Shown: piece by piece, positions 24,990 through 37,221 of the stretch | Position numbering within the stretch: the first letter of the stretch is position 1 | Layout of the letters: each line of letters begins with the position of its first letter | Assembly (NCBI RefSeq): GCF_017562075.2 | Contig: NW_024427645.1 | Location: forward strand, 48,420 to 112,419 | Reading direction: 5' to 3' | Source: Anopheles merus | Taxonomy: Eukaryota > Arthropoda > Insecta > Diptera > Culicidae | DNA length: 64,000 bases | The notes under the pieces: model-generated | The model's database searches: none | What the model saw: only the letters and a program-made list of their open reading frames with translations | Told to the model about the DNA's origin: nothing | Translations under genes and position numbers: made by a program

Positions 24990-26095
24990 GGGGCCCTTCA
25001 CGATTTTAGTCAGCTTTTTGTATGGAGTTTGACAGTTGGAGGCTGAAATCATGTTAACACTCCATACAAAACCACACACAAAACTAGCTTGCAATTTTCA
25101 GTCTAGATTATTCTAGCCTCAAAGCTAGAATTAGATTCGAGTACCTGCTCGAAAAATGGCAAAACAAGGTGGTGTTTACATTTATCCCAAGGTGCATTAA
25201 AGAGATCAGGTGATGGAATATAGAGTCAAAGTGTATGTAGTCCAGGTGGTCTCATAGCCTTTTTTATAACCAAATTTGAACATCCCTTTTTGACAGAACG
25301 GGTCAAACAAGCTTTCTGGGGGCTTGACGAGTACACAAAACATTCTGAAAATCATCATTCAGAACCAGAAGCGATAAAAATCAGCCTTCTAAATTCATAC
25401 ACCTTGGGATAAGCCCACCTGTATATTATACCGACTGAGGCGGCGCTCTGCGACCAATCGAACGAGACAAACATACACGACTTTGTTCGATAGGTGCTCT
25501 GACAGCTGTTCGATTCCTCTAGACCTGTCATAATGCACTGCAATACGCCTATCTTTTCATCTCGAAAATGAAGCATATTCATAGTTTAAATAAATATCCA
25601 TCTGCAGGGGATATTTATTTAAAACATCCATTAAATCGGATTAAATAAACATCCATCAACAAATAATTTACTAGTTATTCACATCAATAATAATATGAAA
25701 TTGATTGTGAAGCATTGCAAATGTTATTGATAGCGTTTTACATATGTTTTCGTGCTATTTTAAGAAGAAAAAGAGACAAACTACGTAAACAAACTTGAAA
25801 ATGTGCCGAATTGAATTATATCTACTGTAGCTGTGAAACATTTGACAGCCACGGTACTCACAGCACAGGTATGTATCGAACATCACAGACAGAATCAACT
25901 GGCATGCTCGACTCGAGGTTTGTCTTGTTTGTTTGTTTGTGTCTGACAGTGCACCTCCATATGATTATATAGGTTTGTTCGAGTCGGATGTCGTGTTCGA
26001 TTGGTGCCAGAGCGCAGCCTTAGATAGCTGCTCGAAAACTACAATACAATGCAAACTGAAATTTCAGCCTACGAACTTAAAACGGAAAGAGCCCC
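24990..26095. mobile_element. Miniature transposon, GGGGCCC family, copy 2, split by a nested element
   Basis: The left end is GGGGCCCTTCACGATT and the right end is GAGCCCC, with AAC directly before (24987-24989) and after (26096-26098), a perfect 3-bp duplication. Both halves align with copy 1 at 13522-14125. Copy 2 lacks a segment of about 60 bases near 25240. The colinear alignment breaks exactly at CCGAC/TTAGATAG, where a 581-bp element is inserted at 25439-26019. With the insertion removed, the copy is about 520 bp. The nested element is necessarily younger than this copy. Confidence 0.85.
25439..26019. mobile_element. 581-bp nested miniature transposon, PIF/Harbinger-like ends
   Basis: The left end reads GGCGGCGCTCTGCGACCAAT and the right end, read inward, GGCTGCGCTCTGGCACCAAT. 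The inverted similarity continues through TCGAAC for roughly 31 bases. The flanks are TGA (25436-25438) and TTA (26020-26022); the empty site in copy 1 of the host element reads TTA at the same place. A 3-bp duplication of TTA with one later mutation therefore fits. A TWA target and GGC/GCC ends suit PIF/Harbinger, but that assignment is inference. No transposase frame is present. GTTCGA-type motifs recur near both ends. Confidence 0.82.
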
Positions 26096-26098
26096 AAC

Positions 26099-28025
26099 AG
26101 CAGAGTTTTATCTTAATTATTATGTAAAATTCACTTTAAAATTATCTTTTTTAATGCAGAATACAACGTGTTCAAAATATTTTAATTAATTAATCTGAAA
26201 CTGCTGAATGAAGCTATAAGCTTTAAGTTTGTTGAAATAACAAACAAACAAATGTAGCGAAATTAACAGGAACAACATAAAAATAACATTACCAATTGAG
26301 TAGCGTTAATGCAACTGCTCTTACAGTTATAAAATGTTTTTGCTTCTTCTTTTTTTCCAACTTTCGGATGCACTATTCATTACCGGGCGGCACCGGACAA
26401 ACGAACATTATTGATCATTTAAAACTCCATTAAAAAGCCTTAAACGTACATTCGGGTTTTCTGGCTGCATGTGTCCCTATACCCATGCGAATAATGTATT
26501 GCCTTACCATTGATTTCAAAGCAGCAAGAAACAAAACAAAACAAAAAGCCCCACCACAGGTAAATGGATGGCGAGTGAAAATGAAAAGGCGACACAAATG
26601 ATTTTTATTGCGTGCGAAACACTAGCCGCTCGGGCCGCGGCTTTTCGGTCGGCATGTACTGCATGCAACACGCGTAATCATTATGCGTTTACCCGAAACA
26701 GTTTCCCGGCTCTTTCCCCGTGAGTTAATGCCGTGCCGGCCAAACAGGTAAAGGGAAAGTGGCCAAACAATAACCTCCAAAGGAAATTATCCCTGGCGTA
26801 AAAAGCGTGCAATCGTGTACGTACATCCCTGCTCGATTCGATGCTCGTTCATTTGCCGTTTCGGAGTGGCATGGGGTGGGGCGTTTGTTTCAAACGGTGA
26901 TTTATGTGTACCTTTTTGCAGTCAGCCCGATTGCCGAAGTGGAAAAATTGGAATACAGTTCCAAGGCAGCAAGAGGAACGCACCATGCGAGCAGAATGAC
27001 ACACAGCGGGACGAGCTTGTACAATGGTGGCGGCACTTTTGTTTTTTCGTGTGCCGTGTGTGTCCTCTCGCCCGTCCAGCGTCCAGGGCGCAGAATGCAA
27101 TTTTGTCGTGCATCATAAAACAACATCAAAAGGGCTGTTTTCCCTTTTGTTTTTTTACGCTCTCTCTATCTCTCTCGCCGTGTATTTCACAATCCATTTC
27201 ACGCCCAGCACGCCAGGGAGTGTGATCGGTTAACAGTGCGACCGATGAGGAGGTGTGCAAAATCGCACAATAGACCCATTTATGCGCGGTGGACTGGGGC
27301 GGCCGGTTTGAAGTGAAAAGGACACTTGCACTTTGGGTTTGTATTGTGTACGCTCTGCAGCGCATATACAAATATATTTCGTACGACTAACGCAAAAGTC
27401 TTGTGTCGCTTTTTTTTTTGTTGAGCTGCACTATTTAGGTGCTACGCCGTTACGGTGCATTAGAATTGCATCTCGATTTCAAGTGTGCATCGATGATGGC
27501 AGAGGCACGGACTGTTAAGGCACGGCGTGCTGGTAGATGGGAGCGTCATTTTTCTATCGTTCGATTTGAAGAGCCGATTGTTTGAAGGAGCGATTTTGAA
27601 CGCCCTTTTTGTCACTTCAGACGCCAGACGCCGACGGTTCTCGATTGCGCGACTGATGGACAAGCTGATGGCCACTAGAAAGGTTTTGCTTTGCTCCATT
27701 TTTTTTACGAATGGAGGTGATTGTTTTTTGTCCCTGCCCTTGGCGCCGCTGTAATTGTTTGAGAAATAAAGTTCGTAACGCATTGAAAGCGTTCGACGAT
27801 GGAATGCAATAATTTTATAGGAGTGATGTTTTTAAACTTTAACAATGTATAGAGGGTTGGAGTCTTGGAAATCATTTTTATTTTTAATGCAACATAATAT
27901 GGTATAACGTATGCCTGCCTGTATGATCAAAAGGAGTCCAATGGTGGATTTTTCAAGATCCTTTTAGTAATATTAATATTAATTAAAGTTCAACCCTGAA
28001 GCTAAATATTTCATTAAGTGAATAT
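26099..28025. other. Non-coding interval
   Basis: No gene is supported. A GC-richer block spans about 26.5-27.8 kb and contains several overlapping frames of up to 136 codons on both strands, none with a recognisable domain. Confidence 0.5.
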
Positions 28026-28039
28026 CTAAAATGTGTGTT

Positions 28040-28234
28040 CTTCTTCTTCTATTTGGCGTAACGTCCTATCTCGTACATGTTGGCCTATACAGGCTTTCGA
28101 GACTCAATTCATTACCACGCAGCCGTCTCCGGAGGGGACGGTCCATTCTAGGCTTGAGCCCATGACGGGAATGTTATTGAGTCGTTCGAGTTGACGACTG
28201 TACTGTACTGTACTGACTGTACTGAGTGGTCCGC
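28040..28234 (-). mobile_element. Near full-length tRNA-derived SINE with degraded 14-bp duplication
   Basis: The copy is about 195 bp on the minus strand. The flanks CTAAAATGTGTGTT (28026-28039) and CTAAAATTTGGGTT (28235-28248) match at 12 of 14 bases. The 3' tail appears on the plus strand as TTCTTCTTCT. The B-box region reads GGGCTCAAGCC on the minus strand. The A-box region is distorted by an expanded TGTAC microsatellite (28197-28224). It belongs to the subfamily with the 3' part GACGTTACGCCAAATAG, also seen at 57.4 kb. The length is close to the roughly 200 bp expected of SINE200, a family I name from memory. Confidence 0.85.
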
Positions 28235-28248
28235 CTAAAATTTGGGTT

Positions 28249-31200
28249 ACGGCCAATATTACTCTAACTTTAATCAATCTTGTGATAAGACAACAAAAGT
28301 CCGTCATCTGCAGGTTCATTTGGAAGTTGAAATATACCTTTTCGCTTACGCTTTTTTTCTAAGTACACTTTTTATACTTAAAAACAGAATCTTGAAACAT
28401 ATATATTCCTACTGAGAGATGATCCTTGGGCGGAATGATCCACGTCTGGTATTGTAGAAACGGATGAGTGTGCCATTGCATTGCTGGGTGCCATAGCATC
28501 ATTGTTCTTTATACGTTTAAGAACAACTTTTATAGGAATTTTATAGTAGTTCCTAAAAATATTAGCAAAGAACATCAGGATTATTAAGGAAAAAGAGAAA
28601 AAAAAGTGTTGAATAAGTTGGAGTACAACTTTTCAAGGTTGTGTAAGTTGCGTACCAGTGCATATTGTGTGTGAGTGAGCTTGAAGCTCTTGAGGTTGGG
28701 GCTTTTCAACAATCACAATAACATCTTGATTTAACAGTTTGCCGTTGCAAAATGCTCACGTTGAAAGTGTACTCCGACGTAGTCTTGGACATATTTTCTA
28801 CAGATTAGCGTATCAGTGACACTGGAACATGTTTAAAGTCCCGTTTAAAGTCTTACGGAGTCAAGCGGAATTTTATTCTTTCTATCGTCTGATAATACCG
28901 GGTGATGAACAACCATGCAGGTGACGAAATTGAACTTCTTGATGTACCGATTGGCAATGTCAATGCTTTCACAACGAAGTCATTTTGAAACAAGATTCAC
29001 AAGAATCACATACTTCATGGGGTAACGGAGACTGCAACGAAGAAGAGGCAAATTGACACTTTACGTCACGCAGATCGAACGGACGCGGCATGTAGGTTAG
29101 GAATTTGCACTATCTGATTAGAATTCGCTATCTAAAACCTTACGTATAATGTTCAACCGTGGATCACATTTGAGGATCTGTGATCAAGTGAAGATGTAGT
29201 TCAATAATAAAGTGAAAACTCCGTGAACTATACGACGAAGTTCTATAATGCCTGGCTCTTGTGGAATTCTGTGGAAAGGATCAATACGTCGTTCAATAGG
29301 TCGGTGCTTAATCAATAGTATACAACGAAAATTGTCCAAGTGTGGTTTCGGAAGGTTTTGATCGTTTATTTCAATAGGAATTTGTGATCTTCAAACTCTT
29401 TGGACCGTCATTCCCTCAACTTCAAAATAAATTAGTACATTAAGGCAATAAAGAGGCGACTGAGTACTATGTCTAATTTAAGAAGACATTTACCACTCGG
29501 TTAAAGTCACTATCATTTCAGTGATGTAAGGAGAGATGGTTATTAGATAAGAGCGTAACATGTTCGTTTTGTTTTTAAACGATGTCATAATTCGAAAAAT
29601 GTTCAATCAAACTTAACGCAGAAAAGGATATCCTTCATTTAGCCTGTGTCAGTATTCAGGTATACTGTAAAGGTGGGCTGTGCCTTGAAAACCTATGGCT
29701 TAAATTAGAGTGCGTTTTAATTTCTTACAATATTCTCACAAATCGCTATGTTGAGGGCGGTTTTGATGTTACTTTTACCTGCTAAAATTAAAAAAAAATC
29801 AAAACTGCCCAAACAATGTTTAATTAAAAAAATAATCGTGATAGATACATTTGCATTGCTACTGAAAACATTTATCAACTTATGCTTCTTTTGTTTGATT
29901 TGACATTGACAAATAACCTTTAGCAGCATGAACGAATTCTCTTCACATCTAACAAACATTTGGATTATTCACAGTTTGAATTAAAAAAAGAGCCAATAGC
30001 CACCGAAACAATAAACCAACGAGCATTAAAACTGAAAAAAACAACAACTAAATGCTCAAATTTATTCCCAGTCCCAAGCCACGGCACAGGCCAAGTGGAA
30101 ATTGTGCTGCAGCATCAAATGAAGGCACACAAAAGCTGCACACCGAGCTTGGCATGCAGTTTCCACTTCGCTTCCATCGCCCCAAAAAGTGTCCAAACAA
30201 TGTGCAAACTGGAAAGATGTGTACACTATTTGCTAACGGTTCGCACACATACACACACACACACACACCCACACACCCACACCCGCACAGGAGTACCCAT
30301 GCCTCGCTGGTTATCGTACCGGAACCGGGTGGTTTTTGACTTTTCGAATCGTTCGCATTCTGTGAAATACCAAACATAATTCCCATAATGTTTGTCCATA
30401 TTCCCTTTTCGGTGTGTGTAAAAATATGTCACCGGTACCATCACGCCGGGACTTGCGACCCAGGACAGGTGGCCGATTACAGGGTTTGAGGTTTGAGGAT
30501 TCCGTACCGTTGTACCGCATGGCTATGGCGGTGTGTAACGCGGTGCCATTGGATGGGGGGGAACCTTAGTTTGAACCGCTTGGTGCACAGCTTCTCGATG
30601 CACCTCGGTGGTTGAATTTTCGGGGCAAACGAGGTATTATTTGAATTGTAAATGAGATTTTGTTTCAACATACGTGAATACATACCGGGCGCGATCGTGT
30701 CCTTTTTATTTCGGGCACTGATAGTGGACAGCGCCCAAGGGAGCCACGGGCGCACAGGGACTCGGCTCGCACACAGCGCCTGCCTTTTGGTCTGAACCGA
30801 AGCAAGGTGCAATCGTATCGCTGCTCCATTGAAAGAAAGCGAGTCTATTGGAGAGAAATGCTCGAGCTGAGTGTATATATTACGGTCCGGACATTGACTG
30901 GGACACACAGAAAGACTAAATGATTCGTTGGTTTAACAAGCGCACGGCTCACAGCCGATATGGAAATGGTTGTAACTTTCGGTCCGGATCGTGTCCAAGG
31001 ATGCACTTCAATTGCAATGCGCCCGGCAGATGAGACTGCGTCGCACGATGGACTCTGGGGAAATATACCAAAATTGAAATCAAATGCGCGCCATTCTTGG
31101 TTTGTTTTAGGTGCGGTCGAAATTGTCTGTTTGCATTGGGTTTTGTCGTCGGGAGGACATGCCGTCGTTGGGTTCGTATTGCTGCGTAGGTAAGATAGAT

Positions 31201-33701
31201 GGGCATGATGAATGAGTTAGGTTTGATTGCACTAACAAGCTTACATTCCTTTGACTGTTGGGATATTCGATTAAAGAATGAGAAAAATATTAGAAAGAAT
31301 GCAATGTTGATTTTCCAAAGTACACTGCTGCGCGAGTTTCATAGAAAAAGCGGCAAAACGAGAAACTCTATCAATGAAACTTACGCGCAAATTGTTTTTA
31401 TGCTTAAACAAAACTCGAACTAGATATATTGTTTTTGCTTGTTTTTTATCTCTTTTTTCGATGTTGTTGATGTTGTCTTGCCTTATTCGTATTACATTTA
31501 ACTATTCGTAACATATTTTGTAAATGTATTTTCTCTGGGTTTGTTTTATGATCTATTTAATTTGTTGCTGTTTGCTTCAATTTTCTTACTATTGTTATTT
31601 TATGTGATTTGTCTACTTTTTGTTTAGTTGTAAAATTAACAATATTACTATTCAATGCTGTTTTATACTTAACAGACTTCGTTTGAAGTGAACGATTCCC
31701 ACTCAAATGACCATTAACATCAGTCTTCGTGCTAATGTCTGATGTCCCTTGTTCTGCTTTTTCTGCATCCATGTTCCTCCAATTCCACAAACAGTTGGCC
31801 TCTTCAACTCGACAATTGAACCATTCTCCATCAACCGTAAAATGTCAGAAAATCAAATATTCGTTCACGATGTACCGATGATTCCGGAGGACAATTTCGT
31901 CCCAAAGCGAGCACAATCGCTTTACCTCATCAAGCGGTACCTCTCCTCCCGGGGGTATAATTTTCACTCAGCAAGAGTGATTTTTTCCTCCGCAAACTCA
32001 GCTCTCCTGCGATGTGCTCCGTGGGCTCCAGTGGGCCAGTGCACTCTTGCCAGCTTAAATTCGTTGCTCTTCAAAAAGCTAGCCCCAGCTGAACCACACC
32101 ACACCAGGAAAAATGAAATGAATGAATGAAAAGCTCTGTAACTTCTCATTGTGCGCGATAATGCTATTTGCTAGGAAGCGTTGCTATATGCAAATAGTTT
32201 TAATAGAATAAAATAAACATACAAAATGTGTGAGGGGAGGACTAGGTATGCAGCTCCTTGCAGGGAAAGCTTCGCTGTGCAGAAAGCTGTTTGATGGAGA
32301 GAGGAGCCAACAAAAAAAAAAGTCCATTTTAAGGTGCCACCTTAGGTACGCCATTTGCGAGCGGTGATGAAATTGATATTGCTTCACTATGCATAGCGCA
32401 GTGTCTAATGCTGTTATCCTTAATAGACTGCCATCTCTTGCATTGTTTCAGAGAATCCATTTATGCGAAGGAAAAAAGAAGAAACACACAGTTACAGTGT
32501 CCGCTCAAGCTGTTTTTCCGAAGAGCGAGCGTTTTTTTTAACGGGCAAAATTAATGGGAAATAATATTGTACATTTCGTCTAATGAAGCTGACTCGACGA
32601 GGCCCCCGATAACCAAGGGGGGGCACAGCTCCGGGCCAATGTCCTACTACGGGCTATTATTCCGTTGCTTTTGCAATAAATTACAGATAAAAACGTATAA
32701 ATGAATGGGTGTAGTAGCACGGTGGTCTCTGACTGTCAGCTGGCGCTTACGAGTCGACAAACACCTACCTCAAAGTCACAGAAGCGCTCCGAAACATACT
32801 GTCCGGCATGCATGTTCAGGCCGGTTCGAACAACCAATACCGGAAGCTAAACGAGATAGAGCGGCGCTTGGGATAAAATATAAAATACATTAAAACGGAC
32901 CATAAATTTATCTTCCGTCTGCTCGACTTTTAAGACACTGACCGAGCTGCCCCGAAGCTTTTCCGTGTTCATTCGGTGGCCTATGTTTTTGCTGCTAGAT
33001 CTTTGACCCCGTAAAAGGGGAGGTTCGGTTTGGCCAAAATATTGCAACAGAGGCAGAGTCGGTTGTATGAAGTGGAGTGTATGGATTGCTTACATTACAG
33101 TAGTGGGAATATGGTGAGCGAAAAGTGTAGTTGAATACCACCTAGCAAAGGAAGAACGACGACGAGTGCATGCTGATGGCACCAAATGTGGTCAACGTGA
33201 AGCAATTGAACATAAGGAACATTTTAAGTAATGAAAACAACTTCAGAGAAATAGAAGAAATGTTCTATTTTACAGCAATGGTCGTTGAGACGATAGTGAT
33301 ACATACTGCTTGGTACATCCACCGTATGCTCTTCGCAATTGTTAAGAAGAGATTGATTTTGCAATGAACTTCCTTTACAAAGAGAAAGTGATTGTAGAAG
33401 TTATGATTAAGAGAGGAAAAACACATGTGACATAACATTGTTTTGTGAAGATATTTTGTGAGCTTATCCGTAGAAGTATACAACCATGCTTGGGATGTTT
33501 GATCTGCAACTCTTTCGCTTAAATATTACGATTTTTTGCGGATTTGTTTACTGTTTCAGTTGATTATAAGTTTTTTCCCCATGTTTTATACATCAATTAT
33601 GATGTCTTTCCATTGTTGCTAGATTGTTTATTAAACAACAGTTTGCTTTTAGACGTATAGTTTTATAGTATCACAGATACATCCCCAAGGATCGTTGTGT
33701 T
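28249..33701. other. Non-coding interval
   Basis: No gene is supported. AT-rich DNA at 28.2-30.0 and 31.2-33.7 kb surrounds a GC-richer block at 30.0-31.2 kb, which carries a CA-rich repeat at 30243-30288. A stretch at 28905-29108 reads as about 66 codons with one internal stop but matches nothing recognised. Confidence 0.5.
30243..30288. repeat. CA-rich microsatellite with CCCACA interruptions
   Basis: An imperfect CA tract with three CCCACA/CCCGCA interruptions. It generates His-Thr and Val-Cys repeats in the open frames that cross it. Confidence 0.9.
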
Positions 33702-33704
33702 TAA

Positions 33705-34023
33705 AGGCCGGGAGACATTGCCAGTACTCGCTAGTGTAATTTCAATTTTCTCTAGCGCATCTGGCGACGGCTGACCGAAACATTTTGTCAAACAATTTGG
33801 AGCCGCTTCAGAAAATATGTTATTTTTCAAATTTTTTTACTTAATTTGGATGAAAAAGTTTTTTAAAGTTTTGTATCTATTTTCATGACAAAAAATGATG
33901 AAAAAACTACTTAATTTTGAGATCCAGTATGATCATTCACTCGATGACCTGAAACAGGTTCGACTAGCTGCCGCCAGATGCGCTAGTGAAAATCAAAATT
34001 ACACGGACAGTGTCCTCCGGCCT
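33705..34023. mobile_element. 319-bp miniature transposon with long inverted ends and TAA target
   Basis: The left arm AGGCCGGGAGACATTG and the inward-read right arm AGGCCGGAGGACACTG begin an inverted similarity that extends about 65-75 bases and includes CTAGCGCATCTGGCG on both sides. The left arm has about 10 extra bases. TAA flanks both ends (33702-33704 and 34024-34026). The junction TTAA(A)GGCC is ambiguous, so the duplication could also be read as TTA or TTAA. A PIF/Harbinger-like TWA target is the simplest reading. No coding sequence is present. Confidence 0.83.
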
Positions 34024-34026
34024 TAA

Positions 34027-34508
34027 CAATTGTGCCAGCGCAGTGTATAATTACAAAAATATGTGAATCCTTTTTTTCTTTTTTTGTCTTGCCGTTTATC
34101 TGTTTTATGTCACATAACACGGTTGGATAAATGATAATGTTATATTTACATATTTTATTGCCACTATAATATTCAATCAAAGCAATCATCTCAAAATTTG
34201 ATTCGTGAATTCTTTGTTAATAATTTCTTAGTTTTCTTTGTTTTTTTGCATGAATTTTCGAAACTCTTTATTTGTTTTCCCTTGAAGCCTGGCGAAGCAC
34301 TAATTCTTATTACCAGTTTATCATTTATGAATAAGATGAAATGAATCTGTAGATAATATTGAATTGTATTTTTTATTTATTGTATTTTTATATTTATTTT
34401 AATTTTTATACAAATTTCTATTTTATTCATAAAGTTACATTCAGTGTGATACTTTTCCATCTTTATATTTCGTTCTTATAGAATTATAATATTGAATATG
34501 TGGTGATA
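34027..34508. other. AT-rich spacer
   Basis: Very AT-rich intervening DNA; nothing recognised. Confidence 0.5.
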
Positions 34509-34510
34509 TA

Positions 34511-35015
34511 CAGTCGTTGCCAACTAATTATGGCTCTAAGGCATCAATTTTTGACTATAACGCACCTATTTTTGTCTGTAAGTCATTAATTTTTTACTCC
34601 TGTAGGAATCATGACAATTTTGCAAGCTGATTTTTAACAATTGTTACTCCACATCAAACAATTGATTGATTGATTGATTGTTTTGTGATAAAAAATGATG
34701 AAATTTTAGAAATTCTGAAGCTTTTGTTTACAGCTGAAAATACATGCAATTTTTTTCTCGCCATTAAAACATCCAGAAAAGGCGTACGATCGTTTTATTT
34801 TAAATTCTATCAATAAAATTATTCACTACTTAACGTAATTTCAATCATTTTAGAACACACAGTTTCAGAAATTACGTCAAATTTTGTAAATAAAGCGATT
34901 GACTCACAGTCAAAAATGGATGACATCGAGGCAAAAATCGTGACAAGCTGTCAAAAGTTGGTGCTTTCGAGACAAAAATAGGTGAATTAGAGTTAAAATT
35001 TAGCGATAATGACTG
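34511..35015. mobile_element. 505-bp Tc1/mariner-like miniature transposon with 21-bp subterminal repeats
   Basis: The ends are CAGTCGTTGCC on the left and CAGTCATTATC read inward from the right, flanked by TA on both sides (34509-34510, 35016-35017). Ends starting CAGT with a TA target are typical of Tc1/mariner-derived elements. Inside each end the sequence runs in units of exactly 21 bases with a core like TTTTTGACTCTAANGCACC: about three to four units on the left (34532-34600) and about four to five inverted on the right (34905-35000). The same periodic units occur at 498-577 and 56921-56992. There is no transposase frame. Confidence 0.8.
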
Positions 35016-36828
35016 TAATATTCCATTTCCTCTATTTTTCCTCTTTCAAGTACAATTTATATTTCAACATATGGAGCTGAAAACTTCAAGTTTAAAGATA
35101 TTCCATTAAACAAACTTCCGAAATGAAAAAAAGAATTCTCCTTCAGAGTTGTGATCGTGTAATATTTTGTTGACAAATTTAACAGAAAACAACTCATTGT
35201 TTTCAACGCGATTCGTCCTCCAACCGTCCACCAAACGATTGAAAATGGTTAAAGTTCTTCATTGCCGGGCTGTGAGCGAGTGCAACTAACGACCACTGCA
35301 GCGACCTTCCACTAATGGTGACCAGTTCGCGAGGTTCATTGTGCTGCTTAAGATTTGTTTCGGAAGTTTTGGCAAACAGATTCTTAAGGTGCAACGGCAA
35401 GGTTTCCATTTCCGTCCGGCAGCCGTTTGTGGAGCTTACCTTTATGCTCACTAAAAAAAACAGCACTGGTTGGTCCGGTTAGCTGGAAGCGTCTTTTTTC
35501 TTCTTCTTATTCTCCTCGTTCTTCTCACCACAACTATTTCCCTTTGGTTCGGACAACTGTGCCAAATGTCAAAGATTTCGGAAGCAAAAGTTTCCGCTGT
35601 CAACGCCACCTTGACCGCCATTGTTTGATTTTTGAAGTTGAGTCTTGGTGGTTTTTTCTTCACCACTTCTTTATTGCTTACGGTGTGGGGTATGGTCCAG
35701 CAGCCTCAGCAGCACCGAACTAAAGGTAAGTTGTAAGAAAAGCATTGGGAAATGGTTTTCATCCGATTGGTGTGTTTCGTACACTTTTGGAAACAAGAAC
35801 TTTTCGGTTCGTTTCCCGTTTCCCGGTACAACCCGTAACCGTGTCCGCTTGCCGGTCAAGGCGTACAAAGAATGGTACAACACGGTGGGAACCACTTGGT
35901 AAATGTGTAACGACCGCCCGGAGACGGTACACTAGCGCACACTGCACACTGGAAAAGGGAGAGAGCAAGTTTTGGCACCCACTCCAAAAGAAGTATAATT
36001 TATTAATGCTACCTACGGTGGCGTCTGTCAGCGACATTTGTGCCGCGGTAAATGTGTAACGTGTGTTCTTGCGCGAGGAAATTCCTGGTGACTTCAAAGC
36101 CTTGGTGACTTGCAAGCCAAAGTTCTTGGCTGAGCTAGTTGTCAATGGTGCTCATTTCGGTGGCCAAGTGTGGCAAGAGGCGATAATTCTTTCTGCAGAA
36201 TGCGTGCGATTGATGTTCGGTGAATATTAATGATGATTATTGTGCAATCGGTTGTACTGTCATGCTGTCATAGGATGTGGATCAATTTCGTAATAAGATA
36301 TCATGTTAGCTGAACTATCAGAAAATATTGTTTGCCACTTTTAGCTTGACACTAGTAAAGCGACTAACTTTGCTCCCAACCAATGCCATTGTGCTAATAC
36401 TGTTAAAATAAAACTTCAAACATCATGGCAAACATACAACATGAAAGTGCCGGCTTATCAACGACATCGCGTGTCTCCACGACCAGCAGCTCATTTCTTA
36501 TTCAAACGCAAGCAATCGTGCTGACCGAAACTGGCAAACTCAACGAAACGAGCAGGATCAGTGCACCCACTCAAACGATGTTCGTGCAGGCCCCGATGCC
36601 TCGAGTCACACACCACCTTTCAATCAAACTCATCCGATATCAATTTTGTTGACACATCGCTCCGCGTGCCGAAACGACAACTTCATTACTTTCGTTCGTT
36701 TTTCCTGCTTTGGGGTGGAGATTGAAGGGCGAGAGCAAATCGTTAGCGCGCGCTGCAAAAGGTGAAGGTGCTCGCCGTCAGCGAGCACCGGTACCGGATC
36801 AATCTCAAGATTACAGCTGTCAAAAGGA

Positions 36829-36841
36829 GGGGGGGGGGGGG
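36829..36841. repeat. Poly(G) tract, 13 G
   Basis: An uninterrupted run of 13 G preceded by GGA. Confidence 0.95.
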
Positions 36842-37159
36842 AAAGGTAAATAGAAGCGGAAGGAAGGCACTTCTGTAAGGCTCGCACGGATGGCGGAGGA
36901 CCTCGATCGATTGACGTTGCGGTGTTAGCTTAAGGGAAGCGGGTGGCTGGCGAAATCACGGATGCTGATACTATTCGTCACGTTATCACCAGCGCACATA
37001 CAACACACACACACTGGTAGGAGCTGATTCGCCACTGGTCTTAGCCTGCTAAGCAGCGACGATGCTGCTTCTCGAAGGGACAGGACGATCGCTTGTCAAT
37101 TGATTTGTGCCCCAGCGACATGTTAGTATCCGGGAGGTGAAAGGACCCTCTCGGTGTCT

Positions 37160-37161
<2 letters not shown>

Positions 37162-37219
<58 letters not shown>

Positions 37220-37221
37220 AC
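37162..37221. repeat. (AC)n microsatellite, about 60 bp
   Basis: A perfect AC tract to about 37212, then one AA interruption and further AC to 37221. This is the longest dinucleotide repeat in the window. Confidence 0.97.

Noticed and set aside
28905..29108. About 66 codons with a single internal stop that read as plausible protein
   Set aside because: Open stretches of this length are common by chance and no family is recognised.
30478..30500. TACAGGGTTTGAGG, resembling the CAGGGTTTTC transposon ends
   Set aside because: No inverted partner was found nearby and the similarity stops after about 10 bases.
35720..35735. Strong consensus splice donor (AAAGGTAAGTT)
   Set aside because: GTAAGT is expected about 30 times by chance on both strands of 64 kb; the preceding frame ends in a stop and no acceptor-exon pair could be supported.
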